A stretch of 64,000 bases of DNA. It comes from Mumia sp. zg.B17 (lineage in GTDB: Bacteria; Actinomycetota; Actinomycetes; Propionibacteriales; Nocardioidaceae). Below, in pieces: positions 33,777 through 45,437 of the stretch. Each line of letters begins with the position of its first letter. Positions within the stretch are counted from its first letter, which is position 1. The DNA is taken from positions 62,001 through 126,000 of the forward strand of contig NZ_JAHWCI010000008.1 of NCBI RefSeq assembly GCF_019550915.1, in the 5' to 3' direction. The notes beneath the pieces are model-generated. The model did not search any database. It was not told the origin of the DNA and saw nothing but the letters and a program-made list of their open reading frames with translations. Made by a program: the position numbers and the translations under genes.

Positions 33777-34598
33777 ATGACCGACCCAGATCCCCCACGG
33801 CACCGCTACGCCGCCCTGTGGGAATCGCCGGTCGCGTCGACCCGGGGCCGACCGGCGAGGGTGAGCCGCCCCCAGGTCGTGGACGCCGCTGTCGCGATCG
33901 CGGACGCCCAGGGCCTGGACGCGGTCTCGATGCGGTCTGTCGCCCGGTCCCTCGGTGTCGGGGCGATGACGCTGTACTCGCACGTGCCAGGTCGCGACGA
34001 GCTCCTCGACGCGATGGTCGACCGGGCCTACGCCGACGTCGACCTGCCCGAGCCGGGCCTGCCGTGGCGTCCGGCGCTCGAGCGCTATGCGCGCGGCTAC
34101 TGGCAGCTGCTGCGCCGGCACCCGTGGCTGCTCGACGTCAACCGGTGGCGTCTCCCCCTGGCACCACACGTCTTCGCGTTCGACGAGGCGGGCTACCAGA
34201 TCCTCATCGACACCGGGCTCACAGCCAGCCAGGTGATCGACACGATCGGCATCGTGCACGACACGGTCGTCGGGTCGGCCCGCGCTGCTGCGGCCGAGGA
34301 CGCCGACCGGCGCAGCCAAGGCACCGACTACGCCGCCTACTGGGCGTCCACGAGCGACTTCTGGGAGGAGACCTTCGACCCGTCCCGGTTCCCGGCGATG
34401 ACGAGGCTCTGGAGCGTGGGGGCCTTCGAGAACGCCTCCACCCCGTTCGACCCCCACATCAAGGGCCTGCTCGACACGCTCGAGCTGCTCATCGACCGTG
34501 CACAGGCCGAGGGCGGCAGCCCGATCCCGTCGTTCGAGGAGTGCATGGCGCGCTACACCGCAGCTCTCGACGAGCAGCGGGAGGCAGGTCAGGCCTGA
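33777..34598 (+). CDS. TetR/AcrR regulator of the divergent ABC exporter
   Basis: 273 residues. A disordered start with GRPARVSR precedes the HTH ([53 protein letters not shown]); the long C-terminal domain (about 95-265) resembles TetR_C of tetracycline/anthracycline-responsive repressors. CAGGAG precedes the ATG, and the start lies ~27 bases after the predicted transcription start. Its last codons overlap the stop of the opposite hydrolase gene by 10 bases. Confidence 0.94.
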   Translation: MTDPDPPRHRYAALWESPVASTRGRPARVSRPQVVDAAVAIADAQGLDAVSMRSVARSLGVGAMTLYSHVPGRDELLDAMVDRAYADVDLPEPGLPWRPALERYARGYWQLLRRHPWLLDVNRWRLPLAPHVFAFDEAGYQILIDTGLTASQVIDTIGIVHDTVVGSARAAAAEDADRRSQGTDYAAYWASTSDFWEETFDPSRFPAMTRLWSVGAFENASTPFDPHIKGLLDTLELLIDRAQAEGGSPIPSFEECMARYTAALDEQREAGQA

Positions 34599-35461
34599 CC
34601 GTCGAGCACCTCCCGCAGCGCCTTGGCGAAGTCGTCGGGCTGGCCGGTCATCCCGTACTCACCACCGAGGAAGCCCGCGTGGTCACCCGGGAACACGGTG
34701 ACCGAGGTGCCGAGCAGGTCGGCCAGGGCGTACGTCGCGCGCGACGCCAGCTGCTCGGCCGACTCCGCCCCGGCGACCAGGACGATGCGCGACAGGACCT
34801 CGCGCAGCGCATCGACGTCGGGAGCGAAGTGCGTGCAGGACACGAGGTTCTGGGCGAGCAGGACGTCGTCGCGCGATCCATCGTCCTCCACCGGCAGCCC
34901 GAACGCGGACGGCTCCGGCGCGGGCATCTCGACGAACCCGTCAGGGACCGGCCCCTGGTGCGAGACGAGCATGATGAAGCGCACCATCGCGGGTCCGAGA
35001 CCGTCCTCCAGGTAGGTCCGTCGGATGCCGGTGGTTGCCGCGAGCGCCTGGTCCCGATCCGGCAGCAGCTGGGCCAAGGGCGGCTCGTGCGCCACCAGGG
35101 TCCGGATGAGGTCGGGATGCTCGGCCACGAGCGCGAGGGCGTTGACCGCCCCGCCGCTGGTGGCGAACACGTCGACCGGTCCCCCGCCCGTCGCCTCGAT
35201 GAGTCGGATGAGGTCGTCGGCGTGCTCCGTGGGGGTCGACTCGCTCGCTCCGTCGGTCCGGACGCTGCGCTCGGCGCCACGGGGGTCGTAGGTGACGACC
35301 GTCCGGTCGGAGAAGTGGCCCGCGAGCGTACCGAACCCCGACGCGGCCATCGGGGACCCGATGACGAGCAGCGGCGGAACGGAGGCGGAGGGCTGCGGAC
35401 GGACGTCGTAGGCGATCTCGGCGCCGGGCACGGTCAGTCGGTGGGTGTGAGGCTCGGTCAT
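34589..35461 (-). CDS. Alpha/beta hydrolase
   Basis: 290 residues from ATG 35461 (GAGGAG eleven bases upstream). Strands and the oxyanion region [20 protein letters not shown], the DPRGAERS loop, the nucleophile elbow [14 protein letters not shown] (Ser102, elbow A-T-S-G-G rather than G-x-S-x-G) and a final His in [11 protein letters not shown] form the catalytic triad of the family. Substrate unknown. The frame stays open upstream into the truncated ABC ATPase, so automated calling could produce a false ~486-residue chimera. Confidence 0.9.
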   Translation of the reverse strand: MTEPHTHRLTVPGAEIAYDVRPQPSASVPPLLVIGSPMAASGFGTLAGHFSDRTVVTYDPRGAERSVRTDGASESTPTEHADDLIRLIEATGGGPVDVFATSGGAVNALALVAEHPDLIRTLVAHEPPLAQLLPDRDQALAATTGIRRTYLEDGLGPAMVRFIMLVSHQGPVPDGFVEMPAPEPSAFGLPVEDDGSRDDVLLAQNLVSCTHFAPDVDALREVLSRIVLVAGAESAEQLASRATYALADLLGTSVTVFPGDHAGFLGGEYGMTGQPDDFAKALREVLDGQA

Positions 35462-35514
35462 AGCGGCTCCTCGATCGGTGCTTTGAGGGGGTTGACCGTG
35501 CGCCACCACCGAAC

Positions 35515-35728
35515 TCATCCCTGCTCGCCGAGCAGCCATCCGTTCTCCACCGCGATCCGCACCGCCTCGGCACGTGTCCGCGCCGACGTCTTGCCGATCG
35601 CGCTCGACAGATGATTGCGGACGGTCCCCTCGGAGAGGGCGAGCACGATCGCGCGCGATCCGTGAGCGCTCTTCTTGCAGCCGCGCATCGCTGAGCTCAC
35701 GCTCGGTGGCCAGGAGGGCCCGCTGCGT
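35515..35728 (-). pseudogene. Remnant of a LuxR-type response regulator (C-terminal HTH only)
   Basis: The frame ending at 35515 encodes [19 protein letters not shown] followed by [19 protein letters not shown], the recognition and final helices of NarL/LuxR response regulators. Nothing of the receiver domain is present. Just upstream, [10 protein letters not shown] (the usual start of the LuxR HTH) is found in the frame of the neighbouring ATPase fragment, so there is a fusion followed by a frameshift near 35690-35700. Confidence 0.75.
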
Positions 35729-38144
<2,416 letters not shown>

Positions 38145-38248
38145 GGACTCCGGGTCACTCCTGCTCGTTGTCGGCGCTGCCCCCGACGGACGAGATTAGC
38201 CCCTCGTCCCGTCCGGCGTACAGGCGCGCCGCCTGCACCGGTGGAGAA

Positions 38249-39067
38249 CTAGTCGCCCGACTCCGCAAAACGGCCTGCCAGCTCGTCGAGCAGCTCCTTG
38301 CGGCCGTCGAGGGCGAGCGCGGACGCGGTGCCTCGACTCCACAGCCAGAGGTAGAGGTCGTGCGGGCTCCCCTCGATCGTGAGGTCGGCCTCCCCCTCGT
38401 CCCCCTGGACCACGACGACCTGCCTCGCCGACAGGTCGAGCGTCCATGCCCTCCCGCCGGAACGGATCCGTACGACGGCGTCGACCGGGTAGGGGGTCTC
38501 GTCCCCACCGTCCCACCACGGGCCTCCGACGATGATGGTGAGGAATTCGTCGATGCCGTCGAGCGCCACCTCGTCCTCGATGGGCGTGACCTGCGCCCCG
38601 GCCGCCTGCTCGGCGTCGACCCGGTGCACCGTGCCCTCGAGCGCCATCCGGCGGAACCAGAAGCCGTTGGACTGGTCGGAAGGGTTCCAGGTGTAGCGGA
38701 CCTGACGAGGCCCTCGCTGCTGGAGCTCGGCGAGCAGGGTCGCCGACTCCTCGGCCAGCAGGCGGCGGACGTCGGAGGTGTCTCTGTCGTCGACAGGCCA
38801 CGGGGGCTCGCTCGCACTGCGGATCGACTCGACCTTGTGCCGGAAGACGAGGGCCACGTGCTCGAGCAGGTCACGCACCGTCCAGCCGGGACAGTTGGGG
38901 ACCGCCGCGTCGAGGTCGGCAGCGGCCTCGAGCATGCGGTCCACCTCGGTACGGATCACCGTGAGATAGAGATCCCACGGGAGCCGGTTCTCGACGTCTG
39001 TCGACACCATGCCCTCCAGGGTGCCACGCGCACCGAGCGGCACCAGGGTTTCGTGCGCCATGGTCAT
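38249..39067 (-). CDS. Maleylpyruvate isomerase-family mycothiol-dependent-type protein
   Basis: 272 residues from ATG 39067, or 253 from ATG 39010. The N-terminal DinB-like helical bundle has AAADLDAAVPNCPGWTVRDLLEHVALVFRHK, the MDMPI_N pattern with the conserved CPGW and the His used for metal; the C-terminal half is the SCP-like MDMPI_C domain (LDLSARQVVVVQGDEGEADLTIEGSPHDLYLWLWSR). Either a 4-base overlap with the MFS gene (39067) or the GGAGGG just before 39010 could set the start. Fits an actinobacterium that makes mycothiol. Confidence 0.88.
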   Translation of the reverse strand: MTMAHETLVPLGARGTLEGMVSTDVENRLPWDLYLTVIRTEVDRMLEAAADLDAAVPNCPGWTVRDLLEHVALVFRHKVESIRSASEPPWPVDDRDTSDVRRLLAEESATLLAELQQRGPRQVRYTWNPSDQSNGFWFRRMALEGTVHRVDAEQAAGAQVTPIEDEVALDGIDEFLTIIVGGPWWDGGDETPYPVDAVVRIRSGGRAWTLDLSARQVVVVQGDEGEADLTIEGSPHDLYLWLWSRGTASALALDGRKELLDELAGRFAESGD

Positions 39068-40491
39068 GCGTCGGACCGCGCGCGGGAACGCTGCTCGAGC
39101 GGCCGCTCGACCGGCCGGGACGATTCGGACGGCTCGGGGGCGGACTCGCCCGCGTCGAGCCGGTCGGTCTGGTCCAGCGCCCCAGCAGCGTCGGCTCTCC
39201 GGTCCGCGGCGGCCGCAGCGCGGGGGTCGCGCGGGACCACCCTGATCCGCGGACGCTGTCGAAGGTCGACCTGCAGGTGCATGCCCGCCCGCAGGAGGTA
39301 GAACGCCGTGGCGGACAGGATCCCGACCGCGGCGACGAGGCCGCCGAGGATCAGCGTCCAGCGGGCCCCGAAGGTGTCACCGATCCATCCGATCACGGGT
39401 GCTCCGAACGGGGTTCCGCCCATGAACACCATCAGGTAGAGAGCCGCCACCCGCCCGCGCATCTGGGGCGTCACGGTGAGCTGGATGTAGGCGTTGGCGG
39501 CCGTCACCATCGTCAGGGCGCTCAACCCGAGCAGCGGGAGGATGACGGCGAAGGCGAGATAGGTCGGCATCAGGCCGGCCGCGATCTCGACCAGCACGAA
39601 GGAGAGGGCCGCACCGACGACCAGGCGCCGGGTCGGCAGCTCCCGGCGGGCAGCGACGAGCGCCCCGGCGAGGGAGCCGATCGCCATGATCGACCCGAGG
39701 ATCCCGTACTCGGTGGCGCCCTTGTCGAACACCTCGGTCGCCATCAGCGCCGACGTCATCTGGAAGTTCATCCCGAACGTGCCGACGAAGAAGACCGTCG
39801 TCAGGATGAGGACGAGGTCGGGGCGGGAGCGTACGTAGCCGACTCCTGCGCGGACCGCCCCCCTCCCGCGCGGGGAGGGTGTGGCTGGCCGCAGGTCGTG
39901 GACGCGCAGGGCCGCCAGGGAGAGGAAGACCGCGGCATAGCTCACGGCGTTCAGGAGGATGACCCATCCGGTGGCCACGACGCCCGAGCCGAGCGCGGCG
40001 ATCATCACGCCGGCTACCGCCGGACCGATCATCCGCCCCGAGTTGAACGAGGCGCTGTTGAGACCGACGGCGTTGGCGAGGTCGTCCCTGCCGACCATCT
40101 CCACGACGAACGACTGACGCGCGGGTGCGTCGAAGGCCGTCCCGACGCCGAAGAGGAACGCGAGGACGTAGACGTGCCATGCCTGGGCGACGCCGGTGAT
40201 GGCGAGCACACCCAGGACGGCTGCGGGCACGGCCATCGCGATCTGCGTGACCATGAGGACGCGACGCTTGGGGAAGCGGTCGGCGACGACTCCCGCGACC
40301 GGGGAGAAGAGGAGTGCGGGGAGCAGCTGAAGACCGGTCGTGATGCCGAGGGCCGTGCCGCTCCCGGTGAGCGCGAGCACGAGCCAGTCCTGGGCGACGC
40401 GCTGCATCCACGTCCCGATGTTGGAGACGAGCCCTCCGGTGGCGTAGACCCGGTAGTTGCGGACGGACAGCGAGCGGAAGGTGGGGCTCAC
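39064..40491 (-). CDS. MFS exporter (MFS_3 type)
   Basis: 475 residues, 12 predicted helices plus a hydrophilic C-terminal tail of ~55 residues rich in Arg, Ala and Asp. RSLSVRNYRVYATGGLVSNIGTWMQRVAQDWLVL and GVVADRFPKRRVLMVTQ (motif A) and DAPARQSFVVEMVGRDDLANAVGLNSASFN are diagnostic of this drug-exporter group. It starts at a GTG overlapping the MarR stop by 4 bases, forming a MarR-MFS-MDMPI operon. Confidence 0.93.
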   Translation of the reverse strand: MSPTFRSLSVRNYRVYATGGLVSNIGTWMQRVAQDWLVLALTGSGTALGITTGLQLLPALLFSPVAGVVADRFPKRRVLMVTQIAMAVPAAVLGVLAITGVAQAWHVYVLAFLFGVGTAFDAPARQSFVVEMVGRDDLANAVGLNSASFNSGRMIGPAVAGVMIAALGSGVVATGWVILLNAVSYAAVFLSLAALRVHDLRPATPSPRGRGAVRAGVGYVRSRPDLVLILTTVFFVGTFGMNFQMTSALMATEVFDKGATEYGILGSIMAIGSLAGALVAARRELPTRRLVVGAALSFVLVEIAAGLMPTYLAFAVILPLLGLSALTMVTAANAYIQLTVTPQMRGRVAALYLMVFMGGTPFGAPVIGWIGDTFGARWTLILGGLVAAVGILSATAFYLLRAGMHLQVDLRQRPRIRVVPRDPRAAAAADRRADAAGALDQTDRLDAGESAPEPSESSRPVERPLEQRSRARSDA

Positions 40492-40901
40492 TCACTCACC
40501 ACCAGCTTCTCGAGAAGCGCGGTGGCGTCACGGAGCAGCGCGCGCTCCTGGGTGGGCAGGGCGGCGAGACGGGACGCGAGCCAGGAGTCGCGGCGGGCAC
40601 GCTCGGTGTCCACGACGGCGGCGCCCTCGTCGCTGATCGTGACGACGACCTGGCGGCGGTCGGACGGGTTGGCGGCTCGGGCGACCAGGCCCTTGTCGAA
40701 CAGGCAGTTGAGCGTACGGGTGACCGAGGGCGGCTGGACGCGCTCGAGCGCGGCGATGGCTCCTGGTGTCAACGGCCCGTGGTTGCGCAGCACCCCGAGC
40801 ACGCTCATCTGGTTGGGCGTCAGGTCGGAGTGGCGCTCCTGCCGGAGCCGACGGTTGAGACGAGCCACCGACGTCGCGAGCTTCTGGGCATCAGTGGGCA
40901 T
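40488..40901 (-). CDS. MarR family regulator of the MFS operon
   Basis: 137 residues from ATG 40901. The winged helix reads LTPNQMSVLGVLRNHGPLTPGAIAALERVQPPSVTRTLNCLFDKGLVARAANPSDRRQVVVTISDEG, a standard MarR DNA-binding domain with the DRR wing. TATCCT (rc of 40908-40913) ends six bases upstream, so the start is leaderless and the longer frame from 40925 is rejected. Probably represses its own operon. Confidence 0.93.
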   Translation of the reverse strand: MPTDAQKLATSVARLNRRLRQERHSDLTPNQMSVLGVLRNHGPLTPGAIAALERVQPPSVTRTLNCLFDKGLVARAANPSDRRQVVVTISDEGAAVVDTERARRDSWLASRLAALPTQERALLRDATALLEKLVVSE

Positions 40902-40907
40902 ACGACC

Positions 40908-40935
40908 AGGATAGGTCGTTGCCATTGTTAATTAA
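40908..40935. promoter_or_regulatory. -10 box and AT-rich palindrome before the MarR-MFS operon
   Basis: TATCCT on the minus strand (40908-40913) is the -10 box. TTAATTAA at 40928-40935 is a perfect 8-bp palindrome in an unusually AT-rich island where the -35 should be, a probable MarR operator. Confidence 0.5.
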
Positions 40936-41006
40936 AGCCGTTAAGGATGTCGTGCGTCACCCCGGGCGGCGGGCGCGCCACGGCCCACCGCCCGGGATGG
41001 TCGAGA

Positions 41007-42458
41007 TCAGCTGATCCAACCCGTGATCGGGTCGATCGCGAAGTAGAGCACGAACAACGCCGCCACGATCCACATCAGCACGTGGACGTCACGAGCCTTG
41101 CCGCGCACCGCCTTGATGAGCACGTACGTCACGAAGCCGGCACCGATGCCGGCGCTGATCGAGTAGGTGAACGGCATGAGGGCGATGGTGAGGAACGCGG
41201 GGATCGCGAGCTCGATGTCGTCCCACGGGATGTCGACGACCTGCTGCATCATCAGGAAGCCGACGAGCACGAGCGCCGGGACGGCGGCCTCGTTGGGGAT
41301 GTGCACGACGACCGGCGAGAGGACCGTCGCCAGCAGGAACAGCAGGCCGGTGACGATGCCTGCCAGCCCGGTGCGCGCACCGTCTCCCACACCGGAGGCC
41401 GACTCGACGTATGCGGTGTTGCTCGACACGCTGGCCGCGCCGCCGGCGACAGCGCCGAGCGAGTCGACGATGAGGATCCGCTGAGCACCTTCCGGTGTGC
41501 CGTCCTCGTCGTTGAGTCCGGCCTCGGCGCCGATCGCGGTCATCGTGCCCATCGTGTCGAAGAAGTCGGCGAGCAGGAGCGTGAAGACGAGCAGGACGGT
41601 CGTCACGAACCCGACCTGCTCGAACGACCCCAGGAGGGAGAACTGGCCCAGCAGGGAGAAGTCGGGCAGATCCACGAAGGCGTCGGGGACGGTCGGGACG
41701 TTGAGGTTCCAGCCCTTCGACTGCGGGTCGCCCCCCGAGGCGCCGGAGTCGGTGATCGCCTCGACGACGACAGCGATGACGGTGGTCGCCAGGATGCCCA
41801 GCAGGATCGCGCCGTGCACACCGCGGGCGTACAGGGCCAGCATGATCAGCAACCCGACGCAGAAGACGAGGACCGGCCATCCGGAGAGCGTGCCCCCGAT
41901 GCCGAGGCCGATCGGCGGGGAGGCGTTGCCCGTCGTCCGTACGACTCCGGCGTTGACGAGCCCGACCAGGGCGATGAACAGGCCGATGCCCACCGAGATC
42001 GCGGTCTTGATCGGCAGCGGGACGGCGTCGAAGACCGCCTTGCGGAAGCCGGTGAGGACCAGCACGAGGATGATGAGGCCCTCGAGCACCACGAGCCCCA
42101 TGGCGTCGGCCCACGTCATCCGGTTGGCGATCGAGTACGCGACGAACGCGTTGAGGCCGAGTCCGGCCGCCATGGCGAGCGGGAAGTTGGCGACGGCGCC
42201 CATCAGGATGCTCATGACGCCCGCGACCAGCGCCGTACCGGCCGCTACGAGCGCGAAGGCCTCCGCCTGCGACCCGCCGCCCAGGTAGTTACCGTCCACG
42301 TCCTGCACACCGGCGATGATGATCGGGTTCAGCACGATGATGTAGGCCATCGTGAAGAACGTGACGACACCGCCGCGGATCTCGCGGGTGACGCTCGAAC
42401 CTCGTTCTGAGATCTTGAAGAACCGGTCGAGAGACCCGGTCTCGGTCTGGGTGGACAT
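41007..42458 (-). CDS. NCS2-type purine (guanine/hypoxanthine/adenine) permease
   Basis: 483 residues, 12-14 helices. REIRGGVVTFFTMAYIIVLNPIIIAG, AMAAGLGLNAFVAYSI, LADFFDTMGTMTAIGAEAGL (the DxxGT motif) and SSNTAYVESASGVGDGARTGLAGIVTG are the AzgA/GhxP branch motifs, separating it from xanthine/uracil carriers. It imports purine bases by proton symport. AGGAG precedes ATG 42458; the DUF2530 gene is divergent with a 55-base gap. Confidence 0.94.
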   Translation of the reverse strand: MSTQTETGSLDRFFKISERGSSVTREIRGGVVTFFTMAYIIVLNPIIIAGVQDVDGNYLGGGSQAEAFALVAAGTALVAGVMSILMGAVANFPLAMAAGLGLNAFVAYSIANRMTWADAMGLVVLEGLIILVLVLTGFRKAVFDAVPLPIKTAISVGIGLFIALVGLVNAGVVRTTGNASPPIGLGIGGTLSGWPVLVFCVGLLIMLALYARGVHGAILLGILATTVIAVVVEAITDSGASGGDPQSKGWNLNVPTVPDAFVDLPDFSLLGQFSLLGSFEQVGFVTTVLLVFTLLLADFFDTMGTMTAIGAEAGLNDEDGTPEGAQRILIVDSLGAVAGGAASVSSNTAYVESASGVGDGARTGLAGIVTGLLFLLATVLSPVVVHIPNEAAVPALVLVGFLMMQQVVDIPWDDIELAIPAFLTIALMPFTYSISAGIGAGFVTYVLIKAVRGKARDVHVLMWIVAALFVLYFAIDPITGWIS

Positions 42459-42513
42459 GACGCTCCTGACAGGACGAATGAGGACGGAATCCGCCGCGGG
42501 GTACTGTATGGGC

Positions 42514-43101
42514 GTGGCGGAAGGCAGGCGGAAGCTCAACTCGGACGCGGCCCCCAAGCGTGGTCGCGGCCGAGCCGAGACCCGTCGCGCCGGGAGCCGC
42601 AAGGCTGATCGTGCCGTGCCGAAGGACCGACCCGCAAGCACTCGCCGCGCCGGACAGGCTGTGGCCCCGGTCACGGCGGCACCGGCACCTGAGCCGGTGC
42701 GCGCCGAGCCGCCGCCACAGGCACGTCCCGAGCCGCAGCCCGGGCCACGCCACGAGCCGAAGGCAGACCCATCACCGCCTCGTCGTCGGGCCCACGGGCT
42801 GGACCGCCCAGAGGTCACCGAGCTGGAGATCGGCAGCACGGTCCACCGCGTGGTCCCCGACCCCAAGCCGCTCGACGTCGACGGCATCCGCACGATGACG
42901 GTCGGATCCATCCTGTGGCTCGCCGCAGGGCTGGCGCTCCTTCCCTTCCTCGGCACGCTGCAGCGCAACGGTGACGTGTGGTGGCTGTGGACCTGTCTCG
43001 CCGGGTTCGGGCTGGGGCTGCTCGGCGTCGAGTACTGTCGCCGACGCAAGCTCGCGCTCGAGGCCGACGACCTGGCCGACGAGGCCGAGCCGAGCCGCTG
43101 A
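42514..43101 (+). CDS. DUF2530 family membrane protein
   Basis: 195 residues from GTG 42514. Residues 1-115 are a basic, Pro/Ala/Arg-rich disordered region; residues ~120-185 are DUF2530 proper: PDPKPLDVDGIRTMTVGSILWLAAGLALLPF, WWLWTCLAGFGLGLLGVEYCRRRK, with two helices. TACTGT (42502-42507) ends six bases before the GTG, selecting this start over ATG 42508. Function unknown; it sits next to the purine permease, as I recall in other actinobacteria. Confidence 0.9.
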   Translation: MAEGRRKLNSDAAPKRGRGRAETRRAGSRKADRAVPKDRPASTRRAGQAVAPVTAAPAPEPVRAEPPPQARPEPQPGPRHEPKADPSPPRRRAHGLDRPEVTELEIGSTVHRVVPDPKPLDVDGIRTMTVGSILWLAAGLALLPFLGTLQRNGDVWWLWTCLAGFGLGLLGVEYCRRRKLALEADDLADEAEPSR

Positions 43102-43112
43102 CCCCGTACGAC

Positions 43113-43147
43113 GAGGAGGGCCGCCCCCGGTGGGGGCGGCCCTCCTC
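43113..43147. terminator. Strong bidirectional terminator
   Basis: A perfect 16-bp stem (43113-43128 with 43132-43147) closes on a 3-base loop between the convergent DUF2530 and DHA2 MFS genes. The longest perfect hairpin of the window with such a small loop. Confidence 0.9.
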
Positions 43148-43162
43148 GCGCTCACGCGGGTG

Positions 43163-44734
43163 TCAGCGTGTGCCGACGGTCTCCGAGACGACGTCCTCGG
43201 CCTCGACGTCGTGCTTGCGCACGGTGGTCCGCAAGGGGACCTCCTTGATGAAGATGACCGCCAGGAGCGCGACCAGCGCGACACCCGCGGCTACCAGGAA
43301 GACCTCGCCCGTCGCGTCCCCGTACGACATCCTGACCACGTCGGCGACGGGCCCGGGCATGCCGTCGAGGTCGAGCGTGCCGCTGCCGCCGGACTGAGAG
43401 GCGGGGATGCCCAGCCTCACCAGGCCGACGCTGATCTTGTCCGTGACGCTGGAGGCGAGGATCGCACCGAGGACGGAGACGCCGACGGTGCCGCCGAGCG
43501 AGCGGAAGAACGCGACGGCGCCAGACGTCATGCCCACCTCGGTGATGTCGACGGTGTTCTGGACGGCGAGCACCAGGTTCTGCATGAGCATGCCCATGCC
43601 GAGACCCATCAGCGCCATGAAGGTCCACAGCTGCCAGAGCGCCGTTGCGTGATCGATGGTGCCGAGCAGTCCGAGCCCGGCGATCAGCAGGGTGGCGCCT
43701 CCCACGAGGAAGCCCTTCCACCGCCCGTAGCGGACGATCAGGTTGCCTGAGCCCACCGTGCCGATCAACGAGCCGATCATCATCGGGATGGTGATCAGGC
43801 CGGCCTCCGTCGGCGTGTAGCCGCGGGCGACCTGCAGGTACTGGCCCAGGAACACCGAGCTGCCGAACATCGCGATGCCCACGGCGATGCTCGCGACGAT
43901 CGCGAGAGCCGTGGTCCGGTCGCGGAAGACCTTCAGCGGGACCAGCGGCTCGGGGACGATCGACTCGACCACCACGAACGCGACGGTGGCGACGATCGTG
44001 CCGCCGATGAAGAGCGCGCTGGTCCAGGAGACCCAGGCGTACGAGCTGCCCGCGAAGGTGACCCACAGCAGCGGAAGGCTGGCCGCGACGGCGATGAGCA
44101 CCGCGCCGGCGTAGTCGACCTTGACGTCCTTCACGAGCGTCGGGAGACGCAGGTAGCGCTGCAGCACGAAAAGGCTGAGCACCGCGAAGGGCACGCAGAC
44201 GAAGAAGGTCCAGCGCCAGCCGAGCGGGGAGTCGACGATCACGCCGCCGACGAGCGGACCGCTGATGGTCGCGAGCGTCATCACGGCGCCCATGTAGCCG
44301 CTGTAGCGACCGCGCTCCCGCGGCGGGATGATCGAGCCGATGATCGCCTGCGCGAGTGCTGTCAGGCCACCCATCGCCAGCCCTTGGAGGGCTCGCGCGG
44401 CGAGGAGCGTCGGCACGTCGTGGGCGAACCCGGCCAGCACCGATCCCACCACGAAGGTGACGAGGGAGATCTGGATCAGCAGCTTCTTGTTGAGCAGGTC
44501 CGAGAGCTTGGCCCAGATCGGTGTCGACACCGTCATCGCGAGCAACGACGACGTCACGACCCAGGTGTATTGCGCCTGGGTCCCGTCGAGGTCTCCGATG
44601 ATCGTGGGCAGTGCGTTGGCGACGATCGTCGTGCTCAGCATGGCGGTGAAGAGCGCGGCGAGGATGCCGACCATCACCTCCATGATCGCGCGGTGGTCGA
44701 GCTCGTCGTGGCTCTGGGGTGGAGCGGTGGTCAC
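43163..44734 (-). CDS. DHA2 (EmrB/QacA) family drug exporter
   Basis: 523 residues, 14 predicted helices. Motif TMLSTTIVANALPTIIGDL-like start (LSTTIVANALPTI), YTWVVTSSLLAMTVSTPIWAKLSDLLNKKLLIQ (motif A), ALQGLAMGGLTALAQAIIG and GYMGAVMTLATISGPLVGGVIVD (motif C) identify a 14-TM proton antiporter. The GTG start overlaps the MarR stop (GTGA). Probable multidrug exporter controlled by the upstream MarR. Confidence 0.95.
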   Translation of the reverse strand: MTTAPPQSHDELDHRAIMEVMVGILAALFTAMLSTTIVANALPTIIGDLDGTQAQYTWVVTSSLLAMTVSTPIWAKLSDLLNKKLLIQISLVTFVVGSVLAGFAHDVPTLLAARALQGLAMGGLTALAQAIIGSIIPPRERGRYSGYMGAVMTLATISGPLVGGVIVDSPLGWRWTFFVCVPFAVLSLFVLQRYLRLPTLVKDVKVDYAGAVLIAVAASLPLLWVTFAGSSYAWVSWTSALFIGGTIVATVAFVVVESIVPEPLVPLKVFRDRTTALAIVASIAVGIAMFGSSVFLGQYLQVARGYTPTEAGLITIPMMIGSLIGTVGSGNLIVRYGRWKGFLVGGATLLIAGLGLLGTIDHATALWQLWTFMALMGLGMGMLMQNLVLAVQNTVDITEVGMTSGAVAFFRSLGGTVGVSVLGAILASSVTDKISVGLVRLGIPASQSGGSGTLDLDGMPGPVADVVRMSYGDATGEVFLVAAGVALVALLAVIFIKEVPLRTTVRKHDVEAEDVVSETVGTR

Positions 44735-45264
44735 GAGGTGGGGTTCCTGTCGGTCGTACGGTCGGGGGATGCGGCGACCGCGGTCGCTGCATCGGTGTCT
44801 GTGGTGAGGTGGCGGTCGAGGACCCGTTCACGCTCGTGGACCAGACGCTCAGCGAGCTGGCTGATGAGGTCTGCCACGCGCTCGGTCTCGGTGTCGTCCC
44901 AGTCGGCCAGCGCCGACTGGACGACGCCGACGGAGCGGCGCGTGACGTGCTCGAGCCGGGCACGACCGAGATCGGACAGACGGATCAGGCCCACGCGGGC
45001 GTCGGTGGGATCGGCACGTCGCTCGACGAGCCCGTCCTGCTCGAGGGTCGTGATCTGCCGGCTGATGACCGAGGCTGTCACGCACTGGGCGTCGGCGAGA
45101 TCACTCACGCGCTGCTCACCGTGCCGTTGGAGCCGTCGGAGCAGCGTCAGGTCGCTGCCCCGCATGCCGACAGCAAGCTCCCACCGATGGCTGGACGAGC
45201 GCAGCGCCCGGTTGAGCGTGCCGAGCACGCCGACCATCCGCTCCGCCGTCTCGACCGTGAGCAT
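44731..45264 (-). CDS. MarR family regulator of the DHA2 exporter
   Basis: 177 residues. MRGSDLTLLRRLQRHGEQRVSDLADAQCVTASVISRQITTLEQDGLVERRADPTDARVGLIRLSDLG is the MarR winged helix with a DAR wing. A Cys (AQCVT) just before the recognition helix could be redox sensitive; this is speculation. GAGGTGG precedes the ATG. The upstream region has several TTAGTTG/CAACTAA and GGTTG/CAACC repeats. Confidence 0.93.
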   Translation of the reverse strand: MLTVETAERMVGVLGTLNRALRSSSHRWELAVGMRGSDLTLLRRLQRHGEQRVSDLADAQCVTASVISRQITTLEQDGLVERRADPTDARVGLIRLSDLGRARLEHVTRRSVGVVQSALADWDDTETERVADLISQLAERLVHERERVLDRHLTTDTDAATAVAASPDRTTDRNPTS

Positions 45265-45282
45265 CCGCGTTCCACCTCAACG

Positions 45283-45334
45283 TTAGTTGGTTGTGAAAGG
45301 CAACCTTAATTCGGATGCTTTCGTCACGCAACTA
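45283..45334. promoter_or_regulatory. Candidate MarR operators upstream of the DHA2 operon
   Basis: GGTTG (45289-45293) and CAACC (45301-45305) form an inverted repeat with a 7-base spacer. TTAGTTG (45283-45289) and CAACTAA (45328-45334) form a wider inverted repeat around it. This 50-base block is clearly AT-richer than its surroundings. Confidence 0.5.
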
Positions 45335-45437
45335 AGTGAGCTCAAACGTTGCCACATCGCCCGAAAGGTCACCTCAGACAGCGAGGACGGAGGTCAGCGG
45401 GACAGAGTCTGATCCCGCTCGACGTGTCAGGTGGGGG